NCBI RefSeq assembly: GCF_041146395.1
Contig: NC_091000.1
Coordinates: 11,794,501 to 11,858,500 of the forward strand
Origin: Eulemur rufifrons
Taxonomy: Eukaryota; Chordata; Mammalia; Primates; Lemuridae
Direction of reading: 5' to 3'
DNA: 64,000 nucleotides
Position numbers and translations under genes: made by a program. The notes beneath the pieces are model-generated. The model did no database searches, was not told the origin of the DNA, and was given only the letters and a program-made list of their open reading frames with translations. How positions within the stretch are numbered: the stretch's first letter is position 1; each line of letters begins with the position of its first letter. Of this stretch, positions 46,095 to 58,054 are shown piece after piece.

Positions 46095-47075
46095 GATAGA
46101 ATCCCAATTGTGCAATACTATATTTCTTATAAATTAATAGTGGATCTAGAGATTTGATCAAATTCAGGATATGTTTGTATGAATGACCATTTTGAAAGCA
46201 CACGATGTTTGATATGTTAGCAGCTGTTCAGGCCCAGTGTCTAGATCCCTGAATTATTTGGGGGTTGCAAAACCATGATCTCATTCAGTCATTCCTTACT
46301 TATTTGTTAGCTTGAATATTTCTGTTAAGAGGGATTTCCCTTCATCTGCTTCTTGGTTACCTAGTAGTACAGGGTACATGGGAGGCTTCTATGGTGCTGG
46401 AACTTAGTAGCTATGGGATTCCCCTGGGGCATCCGTGAAGTTGAGAAGTTGAACATACCTGGAAAGGGCCATTTGATAGGCTCGTGTCCCGTGACAGTGT
46501 CTTGGTTCTTGTGTTGGACAGGGAGCAAGTGGTCCTGGCCTGCAAGCTGTTAGTTGTTATCTTCTTGCTACCATTGAGTACTTTTTCAGAATAGTGGACT
46601 CTGTGCCTTTGCATTTGAACTGCTGCTGTTTTTGGATCTATTCCTGTTTGTTGACAGGCTTAGAGCTTATTTTGCTATATGAAACTAAATATCATCTGGT
46701 CCTCTCTCTTGCCATCGGTGGGTTAGGTGAAGAGATCTCCATTTTACACAGAGTTCAAGGTTATCACAGAGGCCAAGGTCATCAATTTTAATCTCAAAAT
46801 CAAACAATAAAGTCTAAGTTTACTTTGTGGCACATTAAAATCATTATACAGTATTGAGTTTATTTTTTTAAAAATATTTTAAAAACAAAATAATTTCAAA
46901 AATCAAAATTTAAAGTAAACTCTTTATTTTTATATAAAGTTTCATAAATGAAAATAGGGGTGGGGAAACATTGCTTGTCTCCTGGACTGTGGAAACTATC
47001 TGTAGTTTGGACTTACTGATGCACAGAGATGGACATTTTCTGTTCTCGTTTTTCTTATAAGAAAAAAAGAATTTA
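46095..47075. other. Intron 1, nothing recognised
   Basis: Anonymous DNA, very AT-rich at 46855-46960. No gene or repeat assigned. Confidence 0.4.
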
Positions 47076-47079
47076 ACAT

Positions 47080-47300
47080 TTAAGTTCTTCCTTTGTGTCT
47101 GATGTTTTATGTATATTGTATATTTTTATCTTCAGAATAACTTTAGGCTGTTGGTGTTATTTATACCCATTCAGTATGTGAGTGAACCAAAGCTCAGAGA
47201 GGTTAAATACCTTATCTGAGGTCACAGAGCAGGAGAATGGACTAGCTTTGATGCAAGTAGTGCTTGAATCCAGAATCCAGAATCTACTGAGAGTCACTGA
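47080..47300 (+). repeat. MIR, sense
   Basis: 'gtgagtgaaccaaagctcag', 'agaggttaaataccttatct' and 'gaggtcacagagcaggaga' follow the MIR core and 3' part. Confidence 0.75.
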
Positions 47301-47759
47301 CCCAAGAACACCCTGTAAAGAGAAGCTGAAATAACTTTTTCCTGCTTTACCTGGCAGGGTTAGTGGTTTAAATCAGAATTTTTCAACCTGTATTATGGAG
47401 CCTGATTACTTTATAAGTTTATTATTTTTTGAAAAAATTCTGAATTCAGATTTTAAGATGATGTGATATAAGGTCATTCCTGAATTTCCAGTTCCTTGTA
47501 TTCTTTGTTCTTTATTTATACTCCCATCTACTCTGCAGTGGCCTTGTTCTCTGTGAATGAATTAAGGATTATCAGAAAGTACACATTGGAAGGCTAGGCA
47601 AAATTTATTTCTTCCGCTGTTTTTAACTTATTTGGAAATAATTTCATACTTAACAGAACAGTTGCAAAAAGAGTACAAAGAATCCCTGTGTACCTTCACC
47701 CAGATTCCTCAAATGTTAACATTTTACATGTTGGCCTTGTCATTCTCTCCCCCTCCCTG

Positions 47760-47768
<9 letters not shown>

Positions 47769-47792
<24 letters not shown>
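47769..47792. repeat. (AC)n microsatellite
   Basis: Twelve AC units preceded by CGCGCGC. Likely polymorphic. Confidence 0.95.
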
Positions 47793-47920
47793 TCACCCAC
47801 CCACACCTATCTTCCCTTATATTCATTAATCTTTGTTCTGAACCGTTTAAAAGTAAATTGCAGATATGATACCCTTCACCCCTAAAATGACAACATTCTC
47901 TTACGTGATCATAGCATAAG

Positions 47921-47942
47921 GATCTATATATTTATATAGATC
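47921..47942. repeat. Perfect AT-rich palindrome
   Basis: GATCTATATA, then TT, then TATATAGATC: ten-base perfect arms with a two-base centre. The unit 'cataaggatctatatattta' recurs as 'cataatgatctatgtattta' about 38 bases on. Confidence 0.9.
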
Positions 47943-48522
47943 TATATATAGCATAATGATCTATGTATTTATTCAAGTTGTGCAGAATTATCACTCATTG
48001 TTCTTTATAAGACCTTTTCCCCCAGTCCAGTCTACAATTCAGGCTGTTTTATTTATATATAGTTGTAATGTCTTTTTATTTTCCTTTAATCTGGATTAGT
48101 TTCACAGTGTTTGTCTTTCATAAATTTAACATTTTTGAAGAATACAGACCATTTAACTTGGTTTAATGTCCCTCAGTTTGTGTTTGATATTTAAACATTA
48201 GATCCAGCTTATGCATTTTTGGTAGAAATACCCTGGACGTGATTTTGTGTCCTTAACACATCATGTCAGGGGGCACATAATGTCTCTGTCCTGTTACTGA
48301 TGATGTTAACTTTGGGGTCCTGTTTAGTGCTGGCTGCCTGCCAGGTTTCTGACAGTGTCCCATGTGGTTGCTTTACTGGTTGCTTTTGTGGGAGTGAGGG
48401 GAGAGGGAGGACTCAATTTTTAAGTTCTTTTTCTCTTGCCATTTTCTAAATTTCCACCTCTTCTTTTCTCTTAACCATGTGGTTTTCAAAGAGTACCTCT
48501 CTTTTCCTGTCGACAAGTCCCA

Positions 48523-48690
48523 GATGTACTTTTTCCTTCCTTTTTTTTTTTTTTTTTTTGTTAAATAAAGATGGGGTCTCACCATGTTGCTCAGTCTGGC
48601 TTCCAGCTCCTGGGCTCAAGCAATCCTCCTGCCTCAGCCTCCTGAGTAACTGGGACTTCCAGGCACGCACTGGGCTCTGGATGTACTTTT
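48523..48690 (-). mobile_element. Alu monomer, antisense, with target duplication
   Basis: A T-run of about 20 and a left-arm-like body ('gatggggtctcaccatgttg', 'tgcctcagcctcctgagta') lie between GATGTACTTTT at 48523-48533 and the same text at 48680-48690. Confidence 0.88.
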
Positions 48691-48972
48691 AAGTTCCTTC
48701 CCTGTTGTGTGTTGTAATGCACCTCCCCGTATCCCCCACCCTTAGTATTTTCACATTTGGGTGGATTTTGTCTTTTAGGTGGTGATTTTAGATCAACCTT
48801 CTGACTACATTTAACACCCCCTTATTTCTTCCATTCAGTTTTTCTAGGAATACCCATGACATACACAGTCAGTTCTGCTATCGTGCAACATATGCATTCT
48901 TAAAAGTCATTGTGCTATGCAAAATTGCACAATAAAAACCAGAAGACTTACAGGAAAATGGGGTTTGGGCCA

Positions 48973-49353
48973 TGTATTAGTTTGCTAGAGCTGCCATAAC
49001 AAAGTAGCACGGGATGGGTGGCTTAAACAACAGAAATGTATTTTCTCACAGTCCTAGGGGCTAGAAGTCCAGATCAAGGTGCCAGCGGGGTTGGTTTCTT
49101 CTGAGGCCTTTCTCCTTGGTTTGCAGATGCCCTTTTCTCCCCTATCTTCACATGGTCTTCCCTCTGTGTGGGTCTGTGTTCTGATCCCTTTTCTCATATG
49201 GATGACCGTCATTCTGGATTAGGCCTACCCACATGACCTTATTTGGCCTTAATTGCCTCTTTGAAGGCCCTGTTTCCAAATATAGTCACATTCTGAGATA
49301 TTGGGGGTTAGGACTTAAGCATGAATTTTGGGGGAACACAGTACAGCCTATAG
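48973..49353. repeat. MLT1-type LTR (ERVL-MaLR), second copy
   Basis: Begins 'tgtattagtttgctagagct', continues 'ggtggcttaaacaacagaaa' and 'cttctgaggcctttctcctt', and ends near 'ggggaacacagtacagccta'. A solo LTR relic. Confidence 0.85.
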
Positions 49354-49354
49354 C

Positions 49355-50465
49355 GAGGCACAACACTCAAAAAATATCAATGAGACATTTAAAAAAATAA
49401 AGGAACCTAATAAAAACTTTAGCACCATTTTACCCATATTAAATCATTAGATATATTATACATAAGTACTCCAATAAATATGGCACTTTGCCTTGGAAAA
49501 GACATGAAGTTTGCTTGTGGGAGTAGGCACAGGAAGGATGGTAGCTTGTGCGTTACTTTGGAGTGCTGGAGAGAGTGTGATCTGAAATCAGATGGAAAGC
49601 TGTAACACTAGGCCCCTATCGGTGTGGCTCGTAACTGCCGTGGCGAGCTGAGGTAGCTGGGAGATGTTGAGCTATGCCACGTATGCGAATGTGCACGTGT
49701 GTGTTTTGTGTTTTCCTACCAGCTTGGTTATGCTGGGTACAGTTTTCTCTATTCACCTAGTGTTTCTTGCAGACAAAAATGTGCACAAAGAAATGCGAAA
49801 TTCTTACTTTGTTGAAAGTGTTCTGTAATATATCAGTTACATATGGACACCAAATTTTGCATTTTCAAAACAAACATTATGGCATAGCTCACAGTAGTTC
49901 ACTAAGATCTGGTCATTGAAATTACCCTAGTCTTCTGGTTATCCTGAGGGCATGGGTTTATGTGGTCCTACTTGTTCTTCTTGCCTTTTAAAATTGTCTT
50001 TTTATATTTTTGGAGAATGTGTTGAGGGATCTGACTTTGCACAGCCGCCATTCAGATTCTTCTCATAGAAGTTCTCATTTTCAGAAAACTTTGTCAAATA
50101 AATTAATTTTGTGAATCAGTGTACTTCAAAGCAAAATTTTATAACTCTTCCTTTTCCTCTCTTCTCTTTCCATCTACCTTATTTGTATAATTAATTTCTC
50201 CCTCACAGTTTAGGGATTTTTCTACTTTTCCAATCAATAAGATTTAAAAATCTTCAGCCTAAATTGGCCTAAAGTAATTTTTAAGTAGAGATTGGAATGA
50301 AATAAGGTAGTACTAACTTTTCATGATTCTGATGTGCACATATGTCTGTTATCATGGTTTATGTAAATGACAACAGTTCCTCAGCAACATGGTTCAAATT
50401 TCATCTATCACAGTATATTAACTGTGACTGCATTTAGTACAAACTTCGCTTTAGCACAGATAAGG
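49355..50465. other. Intron 1, mostly unassigned
   Basis: No gene. The text just before the LTR ('cagtcagttctgctatcgtg' near 48870) resembles the end of a DNA transposon that the LTR may have split, but the other end could not be fixed. Confidence 0.35.
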
Positions 50466-50469
50466 GTGG

Positions 50470-51210
50470 GAAATTTGCATCCAGACTCCAAGGACTAGTG
50501 AAGGCAGGTGATGATCATCATCAGATATTTCATATTGATGAGAAAAGTTGTAAGGCAACTTGGTCAGGAACTTATGCCACAGAAGGTGTGAGAGTGAGAG
50601 GGCCTAGAAAGGAGTTACCAGAATAATTCTTTTATTAGACAATGCAAAAGATGACTTTAAATTGAAACCTATGCTTATCTGTCAGTCTGAGAATCCTAGA
50701 ACATTAAAAAATCATGAAAGAGCATCTCAGCCAGTCATTTGGCATGCAAGTAAAAGATCATGGGTTACAATAACATTGTTCCAAGACTTGTTTCAATTGT
50801 GTTTTTGACCAGAGGTAGGCAAAATAATTTAACATTTAGAGCACAACTACTACTATTGAATAATGCTCCAAGTCACCCCAATTATACTGAGGACTTGAGT
50901 AAAAATGTGAAAATTTGCTTTTTGCTGCAAACACAAAATGCATAAATCCAGCCAGTGAACCAAGGAATTATTTCAACTTTTAATGCCTGTTATCTTAGAT
51001 GTACTTTCAGACAGGTTATTGATGTTACAAGTGGGAGATTGTACATTTCTGTAGCTGAATTTTGGAAGAAATATGACACAAAGCATGCATTAGAAAATAC
51101 TCAAGCATCATAGCAGGAAGTAGCAGTGAGTAACATGCAGTATGGCAGAAACTTTTACTGCACTGTGCAAATAACCTTGCAGGATTTGAATCGAACATAG
51201 AGTTTTAGAA
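50470..51210 (+). pseudogene. Decayed Tigger/pogo DDE transposase
   Basis: The translated fragments follow the catalytic domain of TcMar-Tigger transposases in order. IFHIDEKS near 50527 matches the first catalytic 'DE' region. DDFKLKPMLICQSENPRTLKN begins at 50650 and is followed by a W..K..WVT segment. LLLLNNAPSHP at 50847-50879 is the LLLDNAPxHP motif with its catalytic Asp changed to Asn. Another fragment, IQPVNQGIISTFNACYLR, starts at 50946. At least one frameshift (between about 50780 and 50847) and several stops separate the pieces, so it encodes no protein. The same element probably continues past the insertion at 51217-51525, where 'DVPEEVMLSNIF' and later degraded text can be read. 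It is an old DNA-transposon fossil in the intron, not a host gene. Confidence 0.85.
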
Positions 51211-51214
51211 GAAA

Positions 51215-51527
51215 TACAGTCATGTGCTGCGTAAGGACGTTTTGGTCCATAATGATCCACTTATATGACCATGGTCCCAGAAAGTTATAATACCATATTT
51301 TTACTGTACCTTTTCTATGTTTACATGCACAAATACTTCCCATTGTGCTATAGTTGCCTACAGTGTTCGTAGCCAAGGAGCAATAGGCCATATCATATAG
51401 TCTAGGTGTGTAGTAGGCTCTACCTAGGTTTGTCTAAGTATACTCTATGATGTTCACTTAACTATGAAATTGCCTAATGACACATTTCTAAGAACTCGTC
51501 CCCATCATTAAGCAACACATGATTGTA
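51215..51527. mobile_element. MER8/Tigger2-like nonautonomous element with TA duplication
   Basis: Ends 'cagtcatgtgctgcgtaagg' (from 51217) and 'agcaacacatgattg' (to 51525) are inverted, with TA at 51215-51216 and 51526-51527. Internal text ('atagttgcctacagtgttcg', 'aggtgtgtagtaggctcta') is the reverse orientation of the element at 35572. It appears to have landed in the Tigger transposase relic. Confidence 0.88.
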
Positions 51528-51900
51528 GCTGACTATGTGAATGTTCCACCATTTGAGAGACTCCAGTTATTTAGCTATAGATACTTAGTGAAGGTAAATT
51601 TTTCAGCATAAATGAGGAAGGATGAAGATGTCCCAGAGGAAGTAATGCTATCAAATATCTTTAAAAGGATTCTTGGAGGTAATTCATGACATTAAAAGGA
51701 CAAAGGAGAAAATTGTTGACAGCTAATCCAAACTTAAAAAGGAGTTTGTAATTTGCCAAGGCATAGAAAAGATGCTCTGTATCATAAATTGTACAACACA
51801 AAGAAGGCGAACTACTATTCATAAGTTTTTACAAAGAAATAACCACTAATTCTCAATGTTTTAAATTACAATATACTAAATAAATATGTTTACTATTTTT
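51528..51900 (+). repeat. Probable 3' continuation of the Tigger relic
   Basis: Translations in changing frames give acidic, E-rich fragments like the C-terminal part of Tigger transposases, followed by AT-rich text. The link to the upstream relic is inferred from position. Confidence 0.5.
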
Positions 51901-51904
51901 TCAT

Positions 51905-54900
51905 TTTCTTATACATTTATAGGGAGTTTTTAATGTTTTGATAAAAATTCTCAAAGGTCATGGAAAAATTGCACCCTTTTCTCATAATTATTAAGATCAC
52001 ACTGCACAGTTTTGGCTTGCACATTCATTTTATGGTGCGACACTACCATGCAAAGCAAAGACTGCTTTTACACAAAAATAAAAGATCTTTTCCTTTCATT
52101 GCCATCGCTTCCCTTCAGCAACCATTGTTAACTGTTTTATTGTCTTTTTCTAGCTATATTCTTGCGCTCTTAGTGGCATTTCCTATTAACCATTGCATGT
52201 TATCCATTACTCTCTATGGCACCTTGTTCTCCAGCTGCCCCTTACTAATGTTGCCTCATCTTCCTTGTACTGGTCTGCACACCTGACAGCTGTTTTTTGT
52301 GGGAACTTTAGGCTGTCTGACTCTAGAGAGACTACCTTGCAGTCACTCAACTCTGCTCACCCCCTTCCTTCTATCCTGCACAAGGCCCCTCCTTCCCTTC
52401 CTGTAGCATCATTATCATTTTTCCTTTGTCTGGTTAATCTAGTTTAGTGGTTGTGCAGTTTCTAGAGTGTGTGGTTTCTAGAGTATGTGGTCTCATCCAC
52501 AATCTCAAGGTCTTATCAAGGGCTTTGCCTTTTCAACTGTATTCATCTTTCTTTTGTGTTCCAAGAAGCATTATTATTTCCTGTGTTCAATTTTTGTTCT
52601 TCTCTGTAGTGCCTTGGTGAGATGAGATGACTTCAAAGGAAGGAGCCCTTTTACATGAGTGCCTAGCAGTAAAAAGCCTTAAGATATCAGTGATTTGCAT
52701 TAGGGACAAAAGAAGGTAGAGCAAGGATGTAAGACTTTTTTCAAGGGGGAAAACTCTGGAAATATGAAAAAGTGGTAACAGTTAAAAGGGAAGCAGGTAG
52801 ACCCATCCCTGTGGCCACAGAGAGATTAGAAAATAAGCATCTTGGGAGACATGTAGTACTGAGTGTGCTAAGGATTATCCTCACTCTCTGGTCTACACCC
52901 CACACCCCCAGCTCACCCCTGCCCTGTGCTGCAGGAGTCACCACGTCAGTGGAGTGGGGCTAGGAGCTGGGAAATCTGTTCTTCCACCACCAGAAGAGAG
53001 GCCCAGAGCCCATAGCTTCAGGGGCTAGTAAGAGCAGAACAACAGATCTTCCAGTAGGGAGGATGCAGAGAACTTTATTTAGGTAAACTGTGAGGTTAAC
53101 AGACTTCTGTAATCTGGTTTGGGGGCCCAACCAAATGAGTAATGTGAGCATTAAACAACTGTGTTACAAATGAACTTTTGGAGCCTAACCCTAGTGTAAA
53201 GTAGGGTCTTTGTCTATTTCCTTTATTATTTTTCATTTTGGTTGTTTGACTTGACCTAACCTATGTCAAACGACTTTTTTCATTTTGGTCATTGCCAAAT
53301 TACTTTGGAAGTACCCTTTGTCTTGATTGTGCTATTGTATGTGGATGGTGCTCAAAATTATTAAAATTAATTTAGATATTTTCAATTTTGTGAAGAGATG
53401 GTGAGCATTTTCTAGGTCATAATACAAAAGTGATTTGCGATCTAGCTATTGGGTGCCTTATAATTTTATAACATAATTATAGATAGAATTGAATCATCAA
53501 ATAAGGTGGCAAGATTAGTGGGAGTGGCTTGCTTGAGTGCCTTGTTCGAGGTTATATTAATTTTAGATAAAATGAAATTAGTGTTCCTATGGACAATTGA
53601 GCCCAGTCCCCAAATTACTCTATTCAGTTGGGATTGACTCAATTTAACAAAATGGTACTTTTGAGTTTTTGAAGATAATGAGAAAATGGAACTAAAATTA
53701 AAATTCTCTCTTGTAGTTTGGACAAAATAATTTCTGTGAGCAGCAATTAAGAAGGTCCATGTAAGAGATTCACCTTCTGCTCTAATTTCATTTAGTAAGA
53801 TTCATGGTCTTAAGTTCCTTATTACTTCACTTGGAAAATGTTATGACTTAATACAGGTCAGTGTTCTTGGCATTATGTGATTTGACACTTTTTTTTTTTT
53901 TTTTTTTTAATAATAGCACAGAAAGAAGAGACTGGAAGTTGAGACTGGAAGACTCAAAAGGCAAAAAAGATTAGAATTAAGTTAGTGGTCCTACTTTTTT
54001 TTTTTTTTTTTTAAACTAAGAATATCTTGGGGGGTGCTTAAGCCAGTGTACACTGTTGGAGAAAAACCTTGTGGTGTGTATGGCTTTGGAGCCAGCAAGA
54101 GAAGTCAATCCTTTCTTGTGTGTATGGGCCCTGGACTGGGGTTGGGCCTATCTGACCCACCTGTTAGGAAGATGTTCCTCGGTGCAGCCAGGCCTCATGG
54201 GTGTTCCTGGGCATTAATTGGCTTCTGGGGACCTGGGCACATGTTTTCAAGATGCCAGGCACATTCCATGTGTTCCATGTGACAGCCTCCAGGATGGTGA
54301 CATCCACATTCTCACTTTTATAATGATTTTTTTAATGACCAATAGTATCCTGTAGAAAAGGCATAGTTTAAGCACGTAGTAAACCAGAGGTACAAATCAC
54401 TGTTACTCCGTGCTGTTACAGAGGTACTAATAACTAACAAATGTTAGACTCATTTAAGCACTGTATTAACAATCTTTACCTCTAACATACCGCAAGCAAA
54501 CATTCCTGGGCCTGTGCATTTCACATTCCATTTGTGTCAGAGTCATATTTACTGGGTAGATGCCCATGGGAATTCAAACCATGGTTGGGCCGAGTTGATT
54601 TGAGGGTAGATCAGGGAGTAGGTGAGAGAGGGTGGAGAAAGGGGTGAAAGGGCCTCTTGTGGCTTGGAGTGTCAGAGCCACATTCATGTCTGATGTTGGA
54701 AGGGCTTCTCGATTAGGGTTTGGTATGTGGAGAATGGAAAGCCGAGTTGGTAAGCTTTCTTCTTTTCCTCCCAAATTCTACCCTGATAAGAACAGAAAAG
54801 CATATTTGACCTGCATGGCATTAAAATATTTGAGCATTATGGATCAGGTGCTAGGCTCGAGAAGCCATTTAAGCCAGGCTAAATGCAACTTTAGTGGAGA

Positions 54901-55840
54901 TGTGGTGTCTAAGCAAACGGAGGAATAGGTACACTATTTCTTTTAGCAACTAATGTTTCATTTTTAAAGAACACAGCAGGCCTTTTGAAGGCAGTTTAAG
55001 GAATGGGTGTGGAAGGGGGTGTGGGGGAAGGAAATCTCAGCAGAATGCTTTTAGATATTTCCTGTTATATAAATGCTACATACTTCTCATGCCTTCAGAC
55101 TCACAGCAAGTAGGAATGAAGCCTGTTGAGGCTTAAATTTAATTACTGTTATTACAAAGAATGTAGAAACTGTATAGGTAATGAAAGAACCTTAAAAACT
55201 GGCACCAAATACAACTTTAAATTTTTCTTCCAAATCCTGTATTGTGGCATTTGAATGTGGAATGATGAAATATACTTGGACAAAAAGTGAGTGTTTGATT
55301 TTTAAAAACATGCTTTCATTTAATTCATGAGACTTTCTGTTTTAGTAAAAGAGTCCATCTCCAGGTGGACTTTCCAGATTATAAAGTGCCTCATGTATAG
55401 TGTCTCCAAAATAACTTGATACATTTATGTAGCAATATTTTAATGTGTGCTTATGATGAATAGTGCTACACTGGTATTATGAGACTTTTCATATCTACAT
55501 ATAATTTAGTAAATTGGGATTTTGTGTTAGTAATGGGGACTTTAAAATTGAAACTATTTCTAAGTTTGTAGTATATTAAATTCTTTTTTCTGTCATTTAT
55601 GTCCTCCCCACCCCCAGACATAGCCAGGTTGATCTGTACTAGTGGCTGAAAGAAGCAGCTAATGAAAGTTTGTTCTTTTTCTTCCTTGTTTTCAGGAAAG
55701 TGATAGAAGTAGGTGAAGCATTTGCGCCAATTGTCTGTGGCATTCGGGGATGAGAATAGCCATTGGACTTGTAAATATTTTCTTTTTATAAATGCCATAT
55801 CTGTCAAATTTATTGCAATGTTCTTGTGTGGACTAAGAGT
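51905..55840. other. Intron 1, nothing coding; long T-runs
   Basis: Anonymous DNA with T-runs at about 53889-53908 and 53996-54013. Between them an 'gagactggaag' word is repeated (53928 and 53940 area). Frames at 51960-52286 and 54034-54282 show no domain. No repeats were confidently named. Confidence 0.4.
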
Positions 55841-55844
55841 CCTG

Positions 55845-55990
55845 GCAGCAGAATGTCCAGATTCAGGAACTGGCTCTGTCAGTTGGCAGCTCATTCTGGA
55901 CAATGTTCCTCATTTCTGTGAATCACAGTATTTTGTAAAATGGAGCCTCATTATATTTACCTCACAGGATTTTGTCACATTAAGGAATTG
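55845..55990 (-). repeat. MIR, antisense
   Basis: 'gtccagattcaggaactgg', 'tcctcatttctgtgaatcac', 'gtaaaatggagcctcatta' and 'acctcacaggattttgtca' follow antisense MIR. Confidence 0.7.
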
Positions 55991-56089
55991 GAGTACATGA
56001 ATGAAGCAGGCCTGAGTCACTGAATATTTGAAGCATGCTTCAGCAGGGCTGTGGGAATGCTCATGTCAGTTGTGCACAATCGCAAGTCA

Positions 56090-57660
56090 TTTACTCATTG
56101 ATTTTTAAAATTAATTCAACCAATATTCGTTGAGTATGTATGATGTGGGTTATTTTCTGTACTCTGGAGGATACGAAGATCAGTGATTACAGATCTAGAC
56201 CTCCAGGTGTCTGGAATGTATAACTGGAAAGTAGTCGATATCTTAAGAAAGATAGAGATAAAATACTTTAGAATCCAGGGTAGTCAAAACCTTGTTGAAT
56301 AAAAAGTAATCTTTCAACTCTCTGTCCTGAGATCTAAAGCCTCTCCTAAGGTAGAAAAATGCTTTTCATGAGTTATCTTCCACAAATTGGAATCCCAGAG
56401 TTCTGCATATCTTGTATCAGAGCCTACACATGTAATTGTTACCAAGGCACCAAGTGATTGGGTGATGTGATTTCTGTCCCAGCCTAGATGACATCATGTG
56501 TGAATTCGTCAGATGTACCAAGGAAGTTTTACATTAGGACAAACCATCCTGGTTTGCAAACAATAGAACATTGCTGAAGGAGATAGATCTTTAACGTGGT
56601 TAAGGAGTGTGATTTTTCTTTGTGTGAACTGTGATGTTGATTTTACAAAGGTGGTATGTACTGACTTGAGAGAATGTAATTTTATATGCCGGAGTTTGAT
56701 ATACCTAGGAAATCATTCATCGGATATTTATCAAGAACCTACCGTATGCTAGGCATTTTGGGGAGTATAATACTGAATCATTTTATTACTCAGACTGGTT
56801 GGGGAGAGTAAAGCCTTTTATGCACATCACTCAAGTACATGGTAGAAATGATAAGTGAAAGGATATAGAAATTTACAGTGCAGTAGAGGTTTAGGGGAGG
56901 GATGGGTTATTTCTAGTAGGTGTGCATTTGAGTTGGGCTTTGTATAGAGCATCATGTGTTCCAGTCTGCTTGGGTCAGCCCCACTTTCCTCCTGGCATCC
57001 TGGTGTCCCATCCAATTAACATCCCTTTACATGGGCAAAATTGTCCCAGTTTGGGTGATAAATTATATGGTCCCCCTAGCTTTGAGGATCAGGTAAGATT
57101 TGACTCTTTGGAGATACAGAACAGTCTAGGTAAAGATAAATAACATAAATAAAAAACATGGGCAGTGAAACACTTTGGGTGGTTAGAAAAAACTTGTTTA
57201 GTTTGTAGTTTTGGGAACAAGAAAGAGAATCATGGGAGATGAAGGTTGGGAGGCGAGTTGAGGTCAGATTTTTTATTTTTTATTTTTTTTAGAAACAAGG
57301 TCTCATTCTGTCACCTATGCTGAAGTGCACTGCTATGACCATAGCTCACTGTAACCTCTAACTCCTGGGCCCAAGCAATCCTCCAACTCAGCCACATGAG
57401 TAGCTGGGATTACGAGCATCAACCATCATGCCTGGCTAATTTTTAAATTTTTTGTAGAGATGAGGTCTCACTATGTTGACCAGGCTGGTCTCAAACTCTT
57501 GGCCTCAAGTGATCTTCCTGCCTTGGCCTCCCAAAGTGCTGGGATTACAGGTATGAGCCACTGTGCTAGGCGAAGTCAGATTTTGAGTATTTTGAATGCC
57601 AGACTAGATACTTTGGATTTACGTAGTCGGCCATGGAAGCCTATAAGTGACTTTTTTTTT
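56090..57660 (-). repeat. L2 fragments, antisense, interrupted by an Alu
   Basis: 56095-56200 ('attcaaccaatattcgttga', 'gtactctggaggatacgaag') and 56710-57660 ('atcggatatttatcaagaac', 'accgtatgctaggcatttt', 'cggccatggaagcctataag') are antisense L2. An AluJ lies at 57270-57571. Confidence 0.65.
57260..57584 (-). mobile_element. AluJ-like element, antisense, with target duplication
   Basis: Flanks GAGGTCAGATTTT (57260-57272) and GAAGTCAGATTTT (57572-57584) differ by one base. The body has a T-rich head, 'ggtctcattctgtcacctat' and 'gggattacaggtatgagcc'. Confidence 0.9.
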
Positions 57661-57894
57661 TTTTTTTTAATTTTAAAAAGATCCTTGTATTTCCTGCCAG
57701 ATATACTAAAAGGCTCTTTTGGGCAACAAGGGTTTAAAACAAAATTGTTAGGACCCACTGCTAATTAAGGATCATTTAGATTTCTATCTAAGTCAGTGGG
57801 AAAGTAAGTAATTACCACAGCCTGCAGTGAAATATCACAGAACCTAACAAATCATTAAGTTTTAGAGCATCAGTTGACTTTGGATTTTTGAATT

Positions 57895-58050
57895 AAACCC
57901 TATGGTTTTATAGATGAAGAAAACTGACAATCAGAGAGATAGTTAAATGTCAAAACTCTCCCAGCAAGTTATTGGCCGAGATGGGGTGAGAACCTAGATG
58001 CTCTGATTTCTTGTGCAGCGGGTATTCAACTTCCTATGTGGGGACTCTGT
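57895..58050 (+). repeat. MIR fragment, sense
   Basis: 'tatagatgaagaaaactgac', 'aatcagagagatagttaaat' and 'gatggggtgagaacctagat' follow the MIR core. Confidence 0.6.
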
Positions 58051-58054
58051 GGTG

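Larger units (their letters stand above)
47620..48400 (-). repeat. Old LINE-1 3' UTR remnant, antisense
   Basis: 'acagttgcaaaaagagtaca', 'tgtaccttcacccagattc', 'gatacccttcacccctaaa' and 'gacagtgtcccatgtgg' are in antisense order of an old L1 3' UTR. It includes the AC microsatellite and a palindrome. Confidence 0.65.

Noticed and set aside
45713..46096. 127-codon + strand open frame
   Set aside because: It overlaps probable L1 3' UTR wording and ends in low-complexity phenylalanine-rich text.
50760..50945. 61-codon open frame with LLLLNNAPSHP as an expressed domesticated transposase
   Set aside because: The frame covers only a piece of the DDE domain. Flanking pieces are in other frames with stops, and the catalytic Asp is Asn.
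55466..55903. 145-codon minus-strand open frame
   Set aside because: It begins inside an MIR and its translation shows no domain. Length alone is not convincing in 64 kb.
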